Of a DNA stretch of 14,017 nt, positions 6,082-11,869 are shown in pieces. The stretch covers positions 1 to 14,017 of the forward strand of contig JAFHCF010000118.1 of assembly GCA_048497495.1 (NCBI GenBank). The letters are read 5' to 3'. Position 1 is the first letter of the stretch, and each line of letters begins with the position of its first letter. The translations under genes and the position numbers were made by a program. This stretch comes from JAFHCF01 sp048497495 (lineage in GTDB: Bacteria; Pseudomonadota; Alphaproteobacteria; Rhizobiales; Ancalomicrobiaceae). A model generated the notes under the pieces. It was not told where the DNA came from. It saw only the letters and a program-made list of their open reading frames with translations, and did not search any database.

Positions 6082-6459
6082 TCAGGCGTCGGTGCGAACC
6101 GCGGCGAGGCCTTCCTCGAGCAGATCACCGACGTTGGGAATGCCCATCAGGTATTTCGAGGTCTTGCGCACGGCGCGCTCGTGGGCGCGGCGGATCGCCG
6201 CCGGCCATTCCTCGGCTTCGAAGTCGCCGCGGCCGATCCACACCAGCGCCACCAGCTCGGCCTGCTCGTCGACGTTGAGCCCGTCGATGACGCCGCGGAT
6301 CTGATCGGAGGTGCCGTCCTCGGCGATGTCCTCGAACAGATGGCCCGAGCCGGACTCGTAGGAATCCTCGCCGCTGTCGAATTCGGCGTCGCCGTCCTTG
6401 GAATCGAGGAGGCGGAGATGCTCGACGAGTTCGATCACCTTCTCGACGGAGATCTCCAT
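6082..6459 (-). CDS. DUF3775 domain-containing protein
   Basis: This 125-aa soluble acidic protein has the hallmarks of DUF3775: an N-terminal helix that reads like a register of hydrophobics, an acidic low-complexity stretch (about 20-45), and the signatures IDGLNVDEQAELVALVWIGRGDFEAEEW (58-85) and KYLMGIPNVGDLLEEGL (102-118). The family is common in alphaproteobacteria and has no known function. GAGG lies 6 nt before the ATG. It is transcribed alone; the 193-bp divergent region shared with the DUF486 gene holds a hairpin at 6506-6534. Confidence 0.88.
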   Translation of the reverse strand: MEISVEKVIELVEHLRLLDSKDGDAEFDSGEDSYESGSGHLFEDIAEDGTSDQIRGVIDGLNVDEQAELVALVWIGRGDFEAEEWPAAIRRAHERAVRKTSKYLMGIPNVGDLLEEGLAAVRTDA

Positions 6460-6505
6460 GGTGTCCTCGCTTTCCGACGGGTCTTTCGCCGTCTTGGAAG
6501 GCCAT

Positions 6506-6534
6506 CATGGCCCTCCGCGAGCGGACGGGCCATG
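6506..6534. promoter_or_regulatory. Long inverted repeat in the DUF3775/DUF486 divergent region
   Basis: catggccc (6506-6513) and tccgc (6514-6518) are matched by gcgga (6521-6525) and gggccatg (6527-6534), giving 13 pairs with a 2-nt loop and one bulged C. It begins 47 nt upstream of the DUF3775 ATG and ends 118 nt before the DUF486 ATG. It has no U-tract on either side, so an operator or leader structure fits better than a terminator. Confidence 0.35.
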
Positions 6535-6652
6535 AGCGGGATCAAAATCGCCGCGCCCAAACAGGATGACCCGGGCCGGGCCGCCGCCGCTCACCGTTCG
6601 TCAACCATGGTGGGCGCAGTGTCCGCCGACACCCTTCTCGGAGAACCGATCG

Positions 6653-7006
6653 ATGTTCAACGGTCTCGCCGGCTACGCCACGCCGGTGTTCATGCTGCTG
6701 TTGTCCAACATCTTCATGACCTTCGCCTGGTACGGCCATCTCGCCTACCCCAACCGGCCGCTGTGGCTGGTCGTGGTGGCGAGCTGGGGCATCGCCTTCT
6801 TCGAATATTGCATCGCCGTGCCGGCCAATCGCTGGGGCCATGCTTTCTTCTCCGCGGTGGAGTTGAAGACCATCCAGGAGGTGGTGACGCTCCTGGTGTT
6901 CGCCGTCTTCTCCTTCGCCTATCTGAAGGAACCGCTGAGTTGGAACCACGCCGTCGGCTTCGGCCTGATCGCGCTCGGGGCGTTCTTCATCTTCCAGAAA
7001 TGGTGA
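6653..7006 (+). CDS. DUF486 (DMT superfamily) small membrane protein
   Basis: This 117-aa protein has four predicted transmembrane helices (about 8-26, 35-54, 72-90 and 96-114) and the DUF486 pattern: SNIFMTFAWYGHL, then FFEYCIAVPANRWGH and LKTIQEVVTLLVF. DUF486 belongs to the drug/metabolite transporter superfamily and resembles half-size EmrE-like proteins, which act as dimers; no substrate is known. I chose ATG 6653 because the hydrophobic first helix follows at once and GGAGA lies 8-9 nt upstream; an in-frame ATG at 6566 would add an atypical polar segment. It is the first of three small membrane-protein genes on this strand. Confidence 0.9.
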   Translation: MFNGLAGYATPVFMLLLSNIFMTFAWYGHLAYPNRPLWLVVVASWGIAFFEYCIAVPANRWGHAFFSAVELKTIQEVVTLLVFAVFSFAYLKEPLSWNHAVGFGLIALGAFFIFQKW

Positions 7007-7117
7007 GGGTTGCGCGGATGCGGGTGTGCGAGGGGCGGTGTAGGGGATAAAAGTCACGACGCCTCGCGCGCCGTTCGTCGGACCGGCCGTGCGCCCCTCG
7101 AGGGAGAAACGATCTCG

Positions 7118-7381
7118 ATGCTCTCGCCCCTGCAGACTGAACTCCTCGGCGGAGGCGCGGCTCTGCTGACGACGCTGTGCTGGCTGCCGCAGACGCTGCG
7201 CGCCATCCGCCATCGCGACGTCGCCTCGCTGTCGCTCGTCACCTTCTCCGCCTTCTCTTCCGGAATCCTGCTGTGGCTGATCTACGGCATCCTGATCGGA
7301 TCCTGGCCGGTGATCCTCGCCAACGCCTTCTCGCTGGTGCTCAATCTCGCCATCGTGGTGCAGAAGCTGCGGCACGGGTGA
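7118..7381 (+). CDS. SemiSWEET / PQ-loop family sugar transporter
   Basis: This 87-aa protein has three transmembrane helices (about 8-26, 38-58, 64-83) and the PQ-loop WLPQTLRAIR at 22-31 in helix 1, the size and order of a SemiSWEET. These proteins form homodimers that let sugars such as sucrose or glucose cross the inner membrane passively; the substrate here is not evident. ATG 7118 places helix 1 directly at the N-terminus; GGAG is 11 nt upstream, a slightly long spacing. It starts 111 nt after the DUF486 gene and ends 7 nt before the DUF2798 gene, so the latter pair is very likely co-transcribed. Confidence 0.9.
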   Translation: MLSPLQTELLGGGAALLTTLCWLPQTLRAIRHRDVASLSLVTFSAFSSGILLWLIYGILIGSWPVILANAFSLVLNLAIVVQKLRHG

Positions 7382-7388
7382 GACCGCG

Positions 7389-7661
7389 ATGACCTTCTTC
7401 GGCGTCCCCTTGCGCAAACTCCCCGCCCGCACCCTCCCGGTGGTCCTGCCGCTCGTGCTGTCGCTGAAGATGACCTTCGTCGTCTCCGGCATATCGACCC
7501 TGAAGAGCCTCGGCCTCGTCGACGGTTTCCTCGGCAAATGGATGGGCGCCTGGGCGCTCTCCTGGGCGGTCGCCTTCCCGGTGCTGCTGGTGATGATGCC
7601 GCTGGTGCGCCGCCTCGTCGGCCTGATCGTCGAACAGCCCGGACTGCCGCCGCGTCCCTGA
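7389..7661 (+). CDS. DUF2798 small membrane protein
   Basis: This 90-aa protein has two transmembrane helices (about 16-36 and 51-75) and the DUF2798 pattern: LPARTLPVVLPLVLSLKMTFVVSGIST, then WMGAWALSWAVAFPVLLV and PLVRRLV. The function is unknown. It begins 7 nt after the SemiSWEET stop with no clear Shine-Dalgarno of its own, which suggests translational coupling. A GC-rich hairpin follows its stop. Confidence 0.88.
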   Translation: MTFFGVPLRKLPARTLPVVLPLVLSLKMTFVVSGISTLKSLGLVDGFLGKWMGAWALSWAVAFPVLLVMMPLVRRLVGLIVEQPGLPPRP

Positions 7662-7666
7662 GCAAG

Positions 7667-7696
7667 CAGGCGCCGACGGCGGACCGCCGGCGCCTG
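7667..7696. terminator. GC-rich hairpin between convergent genes; probable terminator
   Basis: caggcgccg (7667-7675) pairs with cggcgcctg (7688-7696); after one mismatch the stem continues for 3 bp around a cgga loop. It starts 5 nt after the DUF2798 stop and ends 14 nt before the stop of the convergent YjhX gene. There is no U-tract on either strand. Confidence 0.45.
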
Positions 7697-7710
7697 GTGA
7701 TCGGCCGAAC

Positions 7711-7965
7711 TCAGCGATTGTCGGCCTGGGCTCGCACGGCGTGTCGGCCGAACGGCGAGATCTCGTAAGGCGCGCCGCCGCGCGATGCGATCAGGCCACG
7801 GCGGCGCAGCCGCTCGAAGGTGGCGAGATCACAATCGACGAGGCGGTGCCCATCACGATCGATGCAGTCGACGGCGGTCACACGGCCGCCGCTTCGGAAA
7901 TGGCGGATGCGTCCGCCCTGCGCCAGCACGTGCAGGACACGTTGCTCGGTTCGGGAAACATTCAC
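7711..7965 (-). CDS. yjhX: YjhX family (UPF0386) protein, putative toxin family
   Basis: This 84-aa protein matches the UPF0386/YjhX pattern along its length: NVSRTEQRVLHVLAQGGRI, GRVTAVDCIDRDG, LATFERLRRRGLI and the C-terminal RAQADNR. The E. coli member is about 85 aa. GTG at 7965 gives MNVSRTEQ at the N-terminus as in relatives; a GTG at 8004 adds 13 residues with no family counterpart. YjhX is listed as a toxin of a YjhX/YjhQ pair in E. coli, where YjhQ is an acetyltransferase. No acetyltransferase or other antitoxin gene is adjacent here, and family members are often found alone, so a toxin role should not be assumed. The winged-helix-like pattern would also suit a nucleic-acid-binding protein. 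Confidence 0.88.
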   Translation of the reverse strand: MNVSRTEQRVLHVLAQGGRIRHFRSGGRVTAVDCIDRDGHRLVDCDLATFERLRRRGLIASRGGAPYEISPFGRHAVRAQADNR

Positions 7966-8142
7966 GGGATCGATCTCTTCGATGGGGAACCGTCGAGACG
8001 ACACACATCATCGCCCGGCGGCGAAGCGTCGGGGGGTGTCGTCGCTCAATCGACGTCGGCGCCGGGGCGCGTGACGTCAGTGGGTTCCCGCAATCTGCGG
8101 CATCCAGCCTCCATCGAGAGGTCGGCAGAGAACATCTCGCCG

Positions 8143-8175
8143 GCTCGCGACGCAAGGCGACACCGCGTCGCGGGC
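8143..8175. repeat. Inverted repeat upstream of the aminotransferase promoter
   Basis: gctcgcgacgc (8143-8153) pairs with gcgtcgcgggc (8165-8175), 11 pairs including one G-U, around an 11-nt loop. It ends about 30 bp before the candidate -35 box. It has no U-tract, so it could be a regulator site or simply a structured spacer. Confidence 0.35.
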
Positions 8176-8206
8176 TCGCCGAAGGCATCACCCGCGGAAA
8201 GCCCCC

Positions 8207-8235
8207 TTGCCGTCCCGGCGGGGCGCGACTAGGGT
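8207..8235 (+). promoter_or_regulatory. Candidate promoter of the aspartate aminotransferase gene
   Basis: TTGCCG (8207-8212) and TAGGGT (8230-8235) are separated by exactly 17 nt. The strong -35 box with a weak, GC-tinted -10 is a common form in GC-rich alphaproteobacterial housekeeping promoters. The predicted leader would be about 75 nt. Confidence 0.45.
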
Positions 8236-8316
8236 CCGCCCGTCCCACGGCGACGCGAGCCGGCGTGCCCTTTGGCGTGGGTTTCGATTCTCACTCGTGC
8301 CTCTCGGAGACCCGCC

Positions 8317-9519
8317 ATGGCCTTCCTCGCAGACAGCCTCTCGCGCATCAAGCCGTCCGCCACGATCGCCGTGACGAACAAGGCGCGTGAGTTGAAAGCG
8401 GCCGGCCGCGACGTCATCGGGCTCGGCGCCGGCGAACCCGACTTCGACACGCCCGACAACATCAAGGACGCCGCGATCAAGGCGATCCGCGACGGCCAGA
8501 CCAAGTACACCGCCGTCGACGGCATCCCCGAGCTGAAGGCGGCGATCTGCGCCAAGTTCGCCCGCGAGAACGGCCTCACCTACAAGCCGTCGCAGGTGTC
8601 GGTCGGCACCGGCGGCAAGCAGGTGCTCTACAACGCCTTCCTGGCGACGCTGAACCCCGGCGACGAGGTGATCATCCCGGCGCCCTATTGGGTCTCCTAC
8701 CCCGACATCGTGCTGCTCGGCGGCGGCACGCCGGTGTTCGTCGAGGCGACCATCGACACCGGCTTCAAGATGACGCCGGAAGCGCTCGAGGCGGCGATCA
8801 CCCCGAAGACCAAGTGGCTGATCTTCAACTCGCCGTCGAACCCGTCGGGCGCGGCCTATACGGCGGAAGAGATCAAGGGCCTGACCGACGTGCTGATGCG
8901 TCATCCCCACGTCTGGGTGATGTCGGACGACATGTACGAGCATCTGGTCTACGACGACTTCACCTTCGCCACCCCGGCCCAGGTCGAGCCCGGCCTCTAT
9001 GAGCGCACCTTGACCGTCAACGGTGTCTCCAAGGCCTATTGCATGACCGGCTGGCGCATCGGCTACGGCGCCGGCCCGGAACCGCTGATCAAGGCGATGG
9101 CGACGCTGCAGTCGCAGTCGACCTCCAACCCCTCGTCGATCGCCCAGTGGGCGGCGGTCGAGGCGCTGAACGGGCCGCAGGGCTTCATCGCCGAGCACAA
9201 CGAGGTGTTCAAGGAGCGCCGCGACCTCGTCGTGTCGATGCTGAACCAGGCGAAAGGCATCACCTGCCCGACGCCGGAAGGCGCCTTCTACGTCTACCCG
9301 TCCTGCGCCGGCACCATCGGCAAGACCTCGCCCTCGGGCAAGGTCATCGAGAGCGACGACGACTTCGTCACCGAACTGCTCGAGGTCGAGGGCGTCGCGG
9401 TGGTGCAAGGCTCGGCCTTCGGCCTCGCCCCCCACTTCCGCATCTCCTACGCCACCGCCACCTCGGCGCTTGAAGAAGCCTGCAAGCGCATCCAGCGCTT
9501 CTGCGGCAACCTGCGCTGA
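8317..9519 (+). CDS. aatA: Aspartate aminotransferase (class I, PLP-dependent)
   Basis: This 400-aa enzyme interconverts aspartate and 2-oxoglutarate with oxaloacetate and glutamate. Visible landmarks: LGAGEPDFDTP near 36-46, YTAVDG at 64-69, the NPSG of FNSPSNPSG (Asn175), SDDMYEHLVY (Asp204 for the PLP ring nitrogen, Tyr207), the Schiff-base lysine in SKAYCMTGWRIGYG (Lys239), and the carboxylate-binding arginine in HFRIS (Arg375). Length and motifs match the alphaproteobacterial subgroup typified by rhizobial AatA; some members also aminate prephenate, which cannot be judged here. ATG 8317 has GGAG about 7 nt upstream and gives the standard N-terminus (MAFLADSLSRIKPSAT); an upstream in-frame ATG at 8272 was rejected. 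It has its own candidate promoter and terminator, so it is probably monocistronic. Confidence 0.95.
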   Translation: MAFLADSLSRIKPSATIAVTNKARELKAAGRDVIGLGAGEPDFDTPDNIKDAAIKAIRDGQTKYTAVDGIPELKAAICAKFARENGLTYKPSQVSVGTGGKQVLYNAFLATLNPGDEVIIPAPYWVSYPDIVLLGGGTPVFVEATIDTGFKMTPEALEAAITPKTKWLIFNSPSNPSGAAYTAEEIKGLTDVLMRHPHVWVMSDDMYEHLVYDDFTFATPAQVEPGLYERTLTVNGVSKAYCMTGWRIGYGAGPEPLIKAMATLQSQSTSNPSSIAQWAAVEALNGPQGFIAEHNEVFKERRDLVVSMLNQAKGITCPTPEGAFYVYPSCAGTIGKTSPSGKVIESDDDFVTELLEVEGVAVVQGSAFGLAPHFRISYATATSALEEACKRIQRFCGNLR

Positions 9520-9542
9520 GACGACCGCCGACGACATCGAGG

Positions 9543-9572
9543 AGGCCCGTGACGACGACCCGTCGCGGGCCT
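9543..9572 (+). terminator. Probable terminator of the aminotransferase gene
   Basis: aggcccgtgacg (9543-9554) pairs with cgtcgcgggcct (9561-9572), 12 pairs with one G-U, around a 6-nt loop. It begins 24 nt after the aminotransferase stop and is followed by the weakly U-rich tcctgatt. Strong stem, poor tail. Confidence 0.65.
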
Positions 9573-9651
9573 TCCTGATTCCGCGCGGTGCCCTCGGGAT
9601 TGCCGCGATCGACGCGCAGACTGCCTCCCGACTCGGACAATGGAGGCAATC

Positions 9652-10140
9652 ATGACCAGAATGGTTTCCACACTCACGACGATCGGTCTCGCGCTCGGCG
9701 CCGCCCTCGCCATCGGCCTTCCGGCCGAGGCCGCCGGCGAACGTATCGAGGTCGGCATGCTCCGCTGCACCGTCTCCGCCGACGAGAACTTCATCGTCGG
9801 CTCGACCCGCCGCCTCGCCTGCCGCTTTGAGCCCTCCGACGGCGGCCCGGCCGAGAAATACCGCGGCGAGATCACCCGGCTCGGCATCGATCTCGGCACG
9901 GCGCGGACGACCCACATCGCCTGGGCGGTGCTGGCGCCGAAGACCGGGCGGCGCGCCGGGGCGCTGGCGGGCGACTATGGCGGGGTCTCGGCCGAGGCGA
10001 CCGCCGGCGCCGGCATCGGCGCCAACGCGCTCGTCGGCGGCTTCGGCCGCTCGATCACCCTCAACCCGGTCTCGGTGCAGACTCAGACCGGGGCGAACAT
10101 CGCCGCCGGCATCGCCGGGCTGAAACTGACGCGGCGGTGA
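9652..10140 (+). CDS. Exported DUF992 domain-containing protein
   Basis: This 162-aa protein has a signal peptide at 1-27 (hydrophobic LTTIGLALGAALAIG, cleavage after AEA) and then DUF992 to the C-terminus: VGMLRCTVS, FIVGSTRRLACRF, the pattern TRLGIDLGTARTTHIAWAV in the middle, and GALAGDYGGVSAEATAGAGIGANALVGG. It ends with a repeat-like beta segment (SITLNPVSVQTQTGANIAAGIAGLKL). Two cysteines (in the LRC and LAC motifs) could form a disulfide. DUF992 is typical of Hyphomicrobiales and its function is unknown; a small periplasmic beta-rich protein is likely. ATG 9652 was chosen over ATG 9640 because GGAGG at 9642-9646 lies 5 nt upstream. Its stop is 7 bp from the stop of the convergent CBS-domain gene; the two stop codons sit inside a 15-bp inverted repeat (10137-10151). 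Confidence 0.9.
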   Translation: MTRMVSTLTTIGLALGAALAIGLPAEAAGERIEVGMLRCTVSADENFIVGSTRRLACRFEPSDGGPAEKYRGEITRLGIDLGTARTTHIAWAVLAPKTGRRAGALAGDYGGVSAEATAGAGIGANALVGGFGRSITLNPVSVQTQTGANIAAGIAGLKLTRR

Positions 10141-10147
10141 GGGCCCC

Positions 10148-11467
10148 TCACGCCGTCTCCTCGTCGGGGATCGAGGGGCGCGCCGGGATCGGCGAGATCA
10201 TCACCTTGTCGATGCGGCGGCCGTCCATGTCGACCACCTCGAACGACCAGTCGCCGATCGGCGCCTTGTCGCCCTCGGACGGGATGCGGTTCAGGACCGA
10301 CATCATCAGGCCGCCGAGGGTGTGATAGCCGCCGTGCTCGAGGTCGGGCAGGTCGACGAGCCGCTCGAGTTCGTCGATCGGGGTGTCGCCGTCGATCAGC
10401 CACGACCCGTCGTCGCGCTGGAACGGTCCGGAGAGATGCGGCGCGTCGACGTCGGCGAAATCGCCGGCGATGCCCTCGACGATGTCGGTCAGGGTGACCA
10501 GCCCCTGCAGCCCGCCGTATTCGTCGATGACGAAGGCGGCATGGACGGGGGTGCCGCGGAAACGCTCGAGCAGCTTCAGGACCGGCGCCGTTTCCGGCAC
10601 CACCAGCGGCTGCTTGAGATGCTCTCTCCAGTCGAAGGGACGGCCCTCGACCGCGTCGCGCAGGAGATCCTTCTTGTAGAGAAGCCCCACCGGCTCGTCG
10701 ATCGACCCCTCGGCGACGATCATCGCCGAATAGGGACAATCGAGCACCTCCTGGAGGATGCGTTCCGGCGGATCGTCGGGATCGATCCAGTAGAGTTCGG
10801 GACGCGGCGTCATCAGGGCGCGCACCGGCCGGTCGGCGACCCGCATGACGCCTTCCAGCATCTGCCGCTCTTCCGGATCGAGAACCCCGGATTCGACGCC
10901 CTCGGCGAGGACGTGCATGACCTCGTCCTCGGTGACGTCGCCGCCGCTGGTCTCGTCGATGCCGAGCAGCCGCAGGACCCGGTTGGACGTGCCGGTCAAC
11001 AGCAGCACGAAAGGCGTCGTGATCCGCGAGAAGATCCCGACGAGGCCGGCGACGGCGACGGCGATCGGCTCCGGCCGCGCGATGGCGATGCGCTTGGGCA
11101 CCAATTCGCCGAAGACCACGGTGACGAAGGTCATCGCGATGATCACCAGCGTGAAGGCGGTCTCGGCCGCCGCCCAGGCGAAGGCGGGGAATGTCGCCGT
11201 CAGCCAGTCGGTCAGGCGCCCGGAGAGTTGGGCACCGGAGGACGCGCCGGCGATCAGTCCGATCAGGGTGATGCCGATCTGGACGGTCGAGAGGAAGCGC
11301 CCCGGGTGTTCGCCGAGATCGATGGCGCGCTGCGCTCTCTCGTCACCGTTCTCGGCGAGCGCCACGAGGCGCGGCTTGCGGGACGAGACAAGCGCCATTT
11401 CGGAGGCGACGAAAAACGCGTTGACGAGAGTCAGAAACAGGAAAATCGAGAGTTCTACGATCAACAT
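10148..11467 (-). CDS. CNNM/CBS/CorC-HlyC domain membrane protein (hemolysin family)
   Basis: This 439-aa inner-membrane protein has the standard order: a CNNM domain with about four helices (1-25, 60-80, 98-120, 133-157), including NAFFVASEMALVSSRKPRL and VVFGELVPKRIA; a linker with TEDEVMHVLAEGVESGVLDPEE; two CBS domains (about 216-275 and 283-340, the second with FVIDEYGGLQGLVTLTDIVE); and a CorC/HlyC transporter-associated domain (about 350-428). The annotation hemolysin is historical; relatives are linked to magnesium and cobalt efflux or tolerance, with CBS domains sensing nucleotides. Length fits the full-length class. ATG 11467 begins directly with the first helix; there is no strong Shine-Dalgarno. 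It is a single-gene unit. Confidence 0.93.
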   Translation of the reverse strand: MLIVELSIFLFLTLVNAFFVASEMALVSSRKPRLVALAENGDERAQRAIDLGEHPGRFLSTVQIGITLIGLIAGASSGAQLSGRLTDWLTATFPAFAWAAAETAFTLVIIAMTFVTVVFGELVPKRIAIARPEPIAVAVAGLVGIFSRITTPFVLLLTGTSNRVLRLLGIDETSGGDVTEDEVMHVLAEGVESGVLDPEERQMLEGVMRVADRPVRALMTPRPELYWIDPDDPPERILQEVLDCPYSAMIVAEGSIDEPVGLLYKKDLLRDAVEGRPFDWREHLKQPLVVPETAPVLKLLERFRGTPVHAAFVIDEYGGLQGLVTLTDIVEGIAGDFADVDAPHLSGPFQRDDGSWLIDGDTPIDELERLVDLPDLEHGGYHTLGGLMMSVLNRIPSEGDKAPIGDWSFEVVDMDGRRIDKVMISPIPARPSIPDEETA

Positions 11468-11869
11468 CCAAAAGGTCGGGCAATGCCCCTCCGAACCGAG
11501 CCGACGCCGACACTACCATGTTTTCGCCGCGTCGCGGTAACGCTTCGGCGATATCGCCCTCCTCTCCCGCCTAAGGAGTGTTGCGGATCGCAAAGACGCC
11601 GAGGTCGCCGCTCCACGCCCCGCGAAATTCGCGAAAGACCAAATACTTTCAAATGATTGACACGGTGACGAAATTGCCTGCGATTGCGTTGCAGCAACGA
11701 AAGGCGGTGTCCGAACCCCCACGCAGTCTTGTCAGTCGGCGATTTCGGCGCGACGATCCGGTGTCGGCGACGGACCTCTCCCCGAGGTCGAGGCGCCGAC
11801 CCTCGCCGCGGCGGAGCGCGTTCGTCGCGGAATTGATTGACAAGAACATAAAGAGAACTGGAGACGGTC
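11468..11869. other. 402-bp divergent intergenic region
   Basis: This region separates the divergent CBS-domain and EF-G-like genes. No convincing gene is present. A lower-GC pocket (about 11625-11700) holds two short inverted repeats, cgcgaa-a-ttcgcg (11621-11633) and cgttgc-a-gcaacg (11687-11699), and the word TGATTGACA at 11654-11662. The same 9-mer recurs exactly 180 bp later at 11834-11842, just ahead of the EF-G-like gene. Both copies contain a perfect TTGACA, but neither has a good -10 at 16-18 nt, so I do not call a promoter. GGAG near 11860-11863 serves the EF-G-like gene. Confidence 0.5.

Larger units (their letters stand above)
7966..8316. other. 351-bp divergent intergenic region
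   Basis: This region lies between the divergent yjhX and aminotransferase genes. Open frames cross it but have no family features, good start sites or plausible composition. It holds an 11-bp-stem inverted repeat (8143-8175), a candidate plus-strand promoter (8207-8235) and the GGAG ribosome binding site of the aminotransferase near 8306-8309. I see no RNA gene. The stretch near 7990-8140 shows nothing I can interpret. Confidence 0.6.

Noticed and set aside
8188..9915. 575-aa open frame antisense to the aminotransferase gene
   Set aside because: It mirrors the codon pattern of the aminotransferase on the plus strand and continues past it into DUF992; no family features.
10137..10151. 15-bp inverted repeat spanning the stop codons of the DUF992 and CBS-protein genes
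   Set aside because: It arises largely because two TGA stops face each other across GGGCCCC; the 7-bp stem is too short to call a terminator with confidence.
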